NCBI GenBank assembly: GCA_029204225.1
Contig: CM055103.1
Coordinates: forward strand, 44,156,604-44,220,603
Origin: Diphasiastrum complanatum
Lineage: Eukaryota > Streptophyta > Lycopodiopsida > Lycopodiales > Lycopodiaceae
Direction of reading: 5' to 3'
DNA: 64,000 nt
Part shown: positions 63,284-64,000 of the stretch, piece by piece
How the letters are laid out: every line of letters begins with the position of its first letter
Numbering within the stretch: position 1 is the first letter of the stretch
Position numbers and translations under genes: made by a program
Notes under the pieces: generated by a model
What the model was told of the DNA's origin: nothing
Database searches by the model: none
The model's input: only the letters and a program-made list of their open reading frames with translations

Positions 63284-63890
63284 TGTTGGGGGTATTCTCA
63301 ACGAATTGTAAATAAATAAAATCGACCAATAAAATGTGTAGCGAGGGCATGGCATCCTGCGCGTATAAGCCCATGGCTCAATGAGCACGCAAGCTTAAGT
63401 TGTAAATAAAATAAAATAGACTTGGGCCTTTGAATTAAAATAAAACTAGAGGCCCAAAGTCATTTTTTAACTTAGAGATTACTTTTTAGAGTTGGGTCCA
63501 ATTGGGACTCACATGAATCTTGTGAATTTCAATGTACTTTTTGTGGACCCTTGGATCAAGTTGGGTCCAAGATGAATGGATAGGATCAATGTAAATATTA
63601 GCCAATAGAATTTTGGGGCAAGGGCCTTCCCCATTTTATAAAAAGGCACCATTAGAGAGGAGGAGACTCTATCATTTTGAGAGCTCAAGCATCCTCATTT
63701 GCTAATCACTCTTGCTTATGCTATTGTTGTGCCTTGTTATTTCCATTTCCCATGCTTTTTGTTTATGCTAGTTAAGGTTTTTCCATAAGCAATGAAATTG
63801 AGCATTTGAACTAACCTCCATCTCATCTCTCTCTCTTTCTCTCTTCTCCTTCTTCTTCCTCTTCTATTCTATCCTTTCTCTTCACCAACA
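63284..63890 (+). mobile_element. LTR-like repeat, copy 2 (complete ends)
   Basis: It starts TGTTGGGGG and ends TTCACCAACA, giving the TGTTGG...CCAACA ends of an LTR, 607 bases long. A CCAAT box (about 63602) and TATAAAAAG (63637-63645) about 35 bases apart form a promoter, as in a U3 region. The bases on either side (CAAAC, ATCAT) are not a duplication, so it may be the 5' LTR of an element that runs past the window. No primer site is obvious after it. Copy 1 is at 14441-15000. Confidence 0.6.
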
Positions 63891-63966
63891 ATCATGATGA
63901 AGTTAGTTAGGGGAGTAGAGTTAGTGTGAGTAGTGTTAGGGGAGGTAGAGTTAGACAAAAAGTAGA

Positions 63967-64000
63967 AAACTAACTAAAGTAGCATCTATGCATAGTTAGG
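63967..64000 (+). repeat. Short dispersed repeat, also at 9135-9170
   Basis: AAACTAACTAAAGTAGCATCTATGCATAGTTAGG-type sequence matches 9135-9170 with about five changes. It may be the start of a longer repeat beyond the window. Confidence 0.6.

Overview
The window reads as nuclear DNA of a land plant, most likely a non-seed plant, with a fern favoured. It is AT-rich and gene-poor. It is crowded with nested, decayed LTR retrotransposons of the Ty1/copia and Ty3/gypsy types. It carries two organelle-type pentatricopeptide repeat (PPR) genes. It also holds a remnant of a PKA-like AGC kinase, a family I would not expect in an angiosperm. There are no prokaryotic gene arrangements, CRISPR arrays or rRNA genes. 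The fern assignment is inference; the plant assignment is firm (PPR families, plant retroelement lineages, iMet and Asp tRNA primer sites).

Layout: 1-3.9 kb is the 5' half of a gypsy element (LTR, tRNA-Asp-like primer site, minisatellite leader, gag-like and protease frames). 4.1-9.1 kb is a nearly complete copia element (A) on the plus strand, broken by two frameshifts and one stop. 12.1-15.7 kb is a pile-up on the minus strand: a copia 3' end (B) and a gypsy copy related to the one at position 1. That gypsy copy is interrupted by an LTR-like repeat that recurs at 63.3-63.9 kb. 19.6-21.4 kb is a PLS-class PPR gene whose DYW domain has decayed. 24-35 kb is a graveyard of gypsy pol pieces, a chromodomain gypsy with a large internal deletion, and two opposed copia fragments. 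35.69-41.05 kb is a complete copia element (D, minus strand) with 276-bp LTRs, a perfect 5-bp target duplication and non-TG/CA LTR ends. 41.7-43.95 kb is another broken copia (E). 44.9-45.8 kb is a gypsy gag relic.

From 46 kb on, transposons thin out. There is a SINE-like A/B-box pair (47.4 kb), the kinase remnant (48.2-48.6 kb) and an intact 840-residue P-class PPR gene on the minus strand (49.3-51.8 kb). The PPR gene has a cluster of five G-boxes upstream. The right end (52.4-62 kb) has few genes but many short tandem duplications, a copia gag fragment of the element A family, a telo-box pair that may mark a minus-strand promoter, and a poly-G tract next to a 93-base GC-rich palindrome.

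The only gene that looks functional is the P-class PPR gene. It should encode a mitochondrial or chloroplast RNA-binding protein. The other PPR gene may still make a protein ending in its E motifs. The remaining coding sequence belongs to retroelements that can no longer act on their own.
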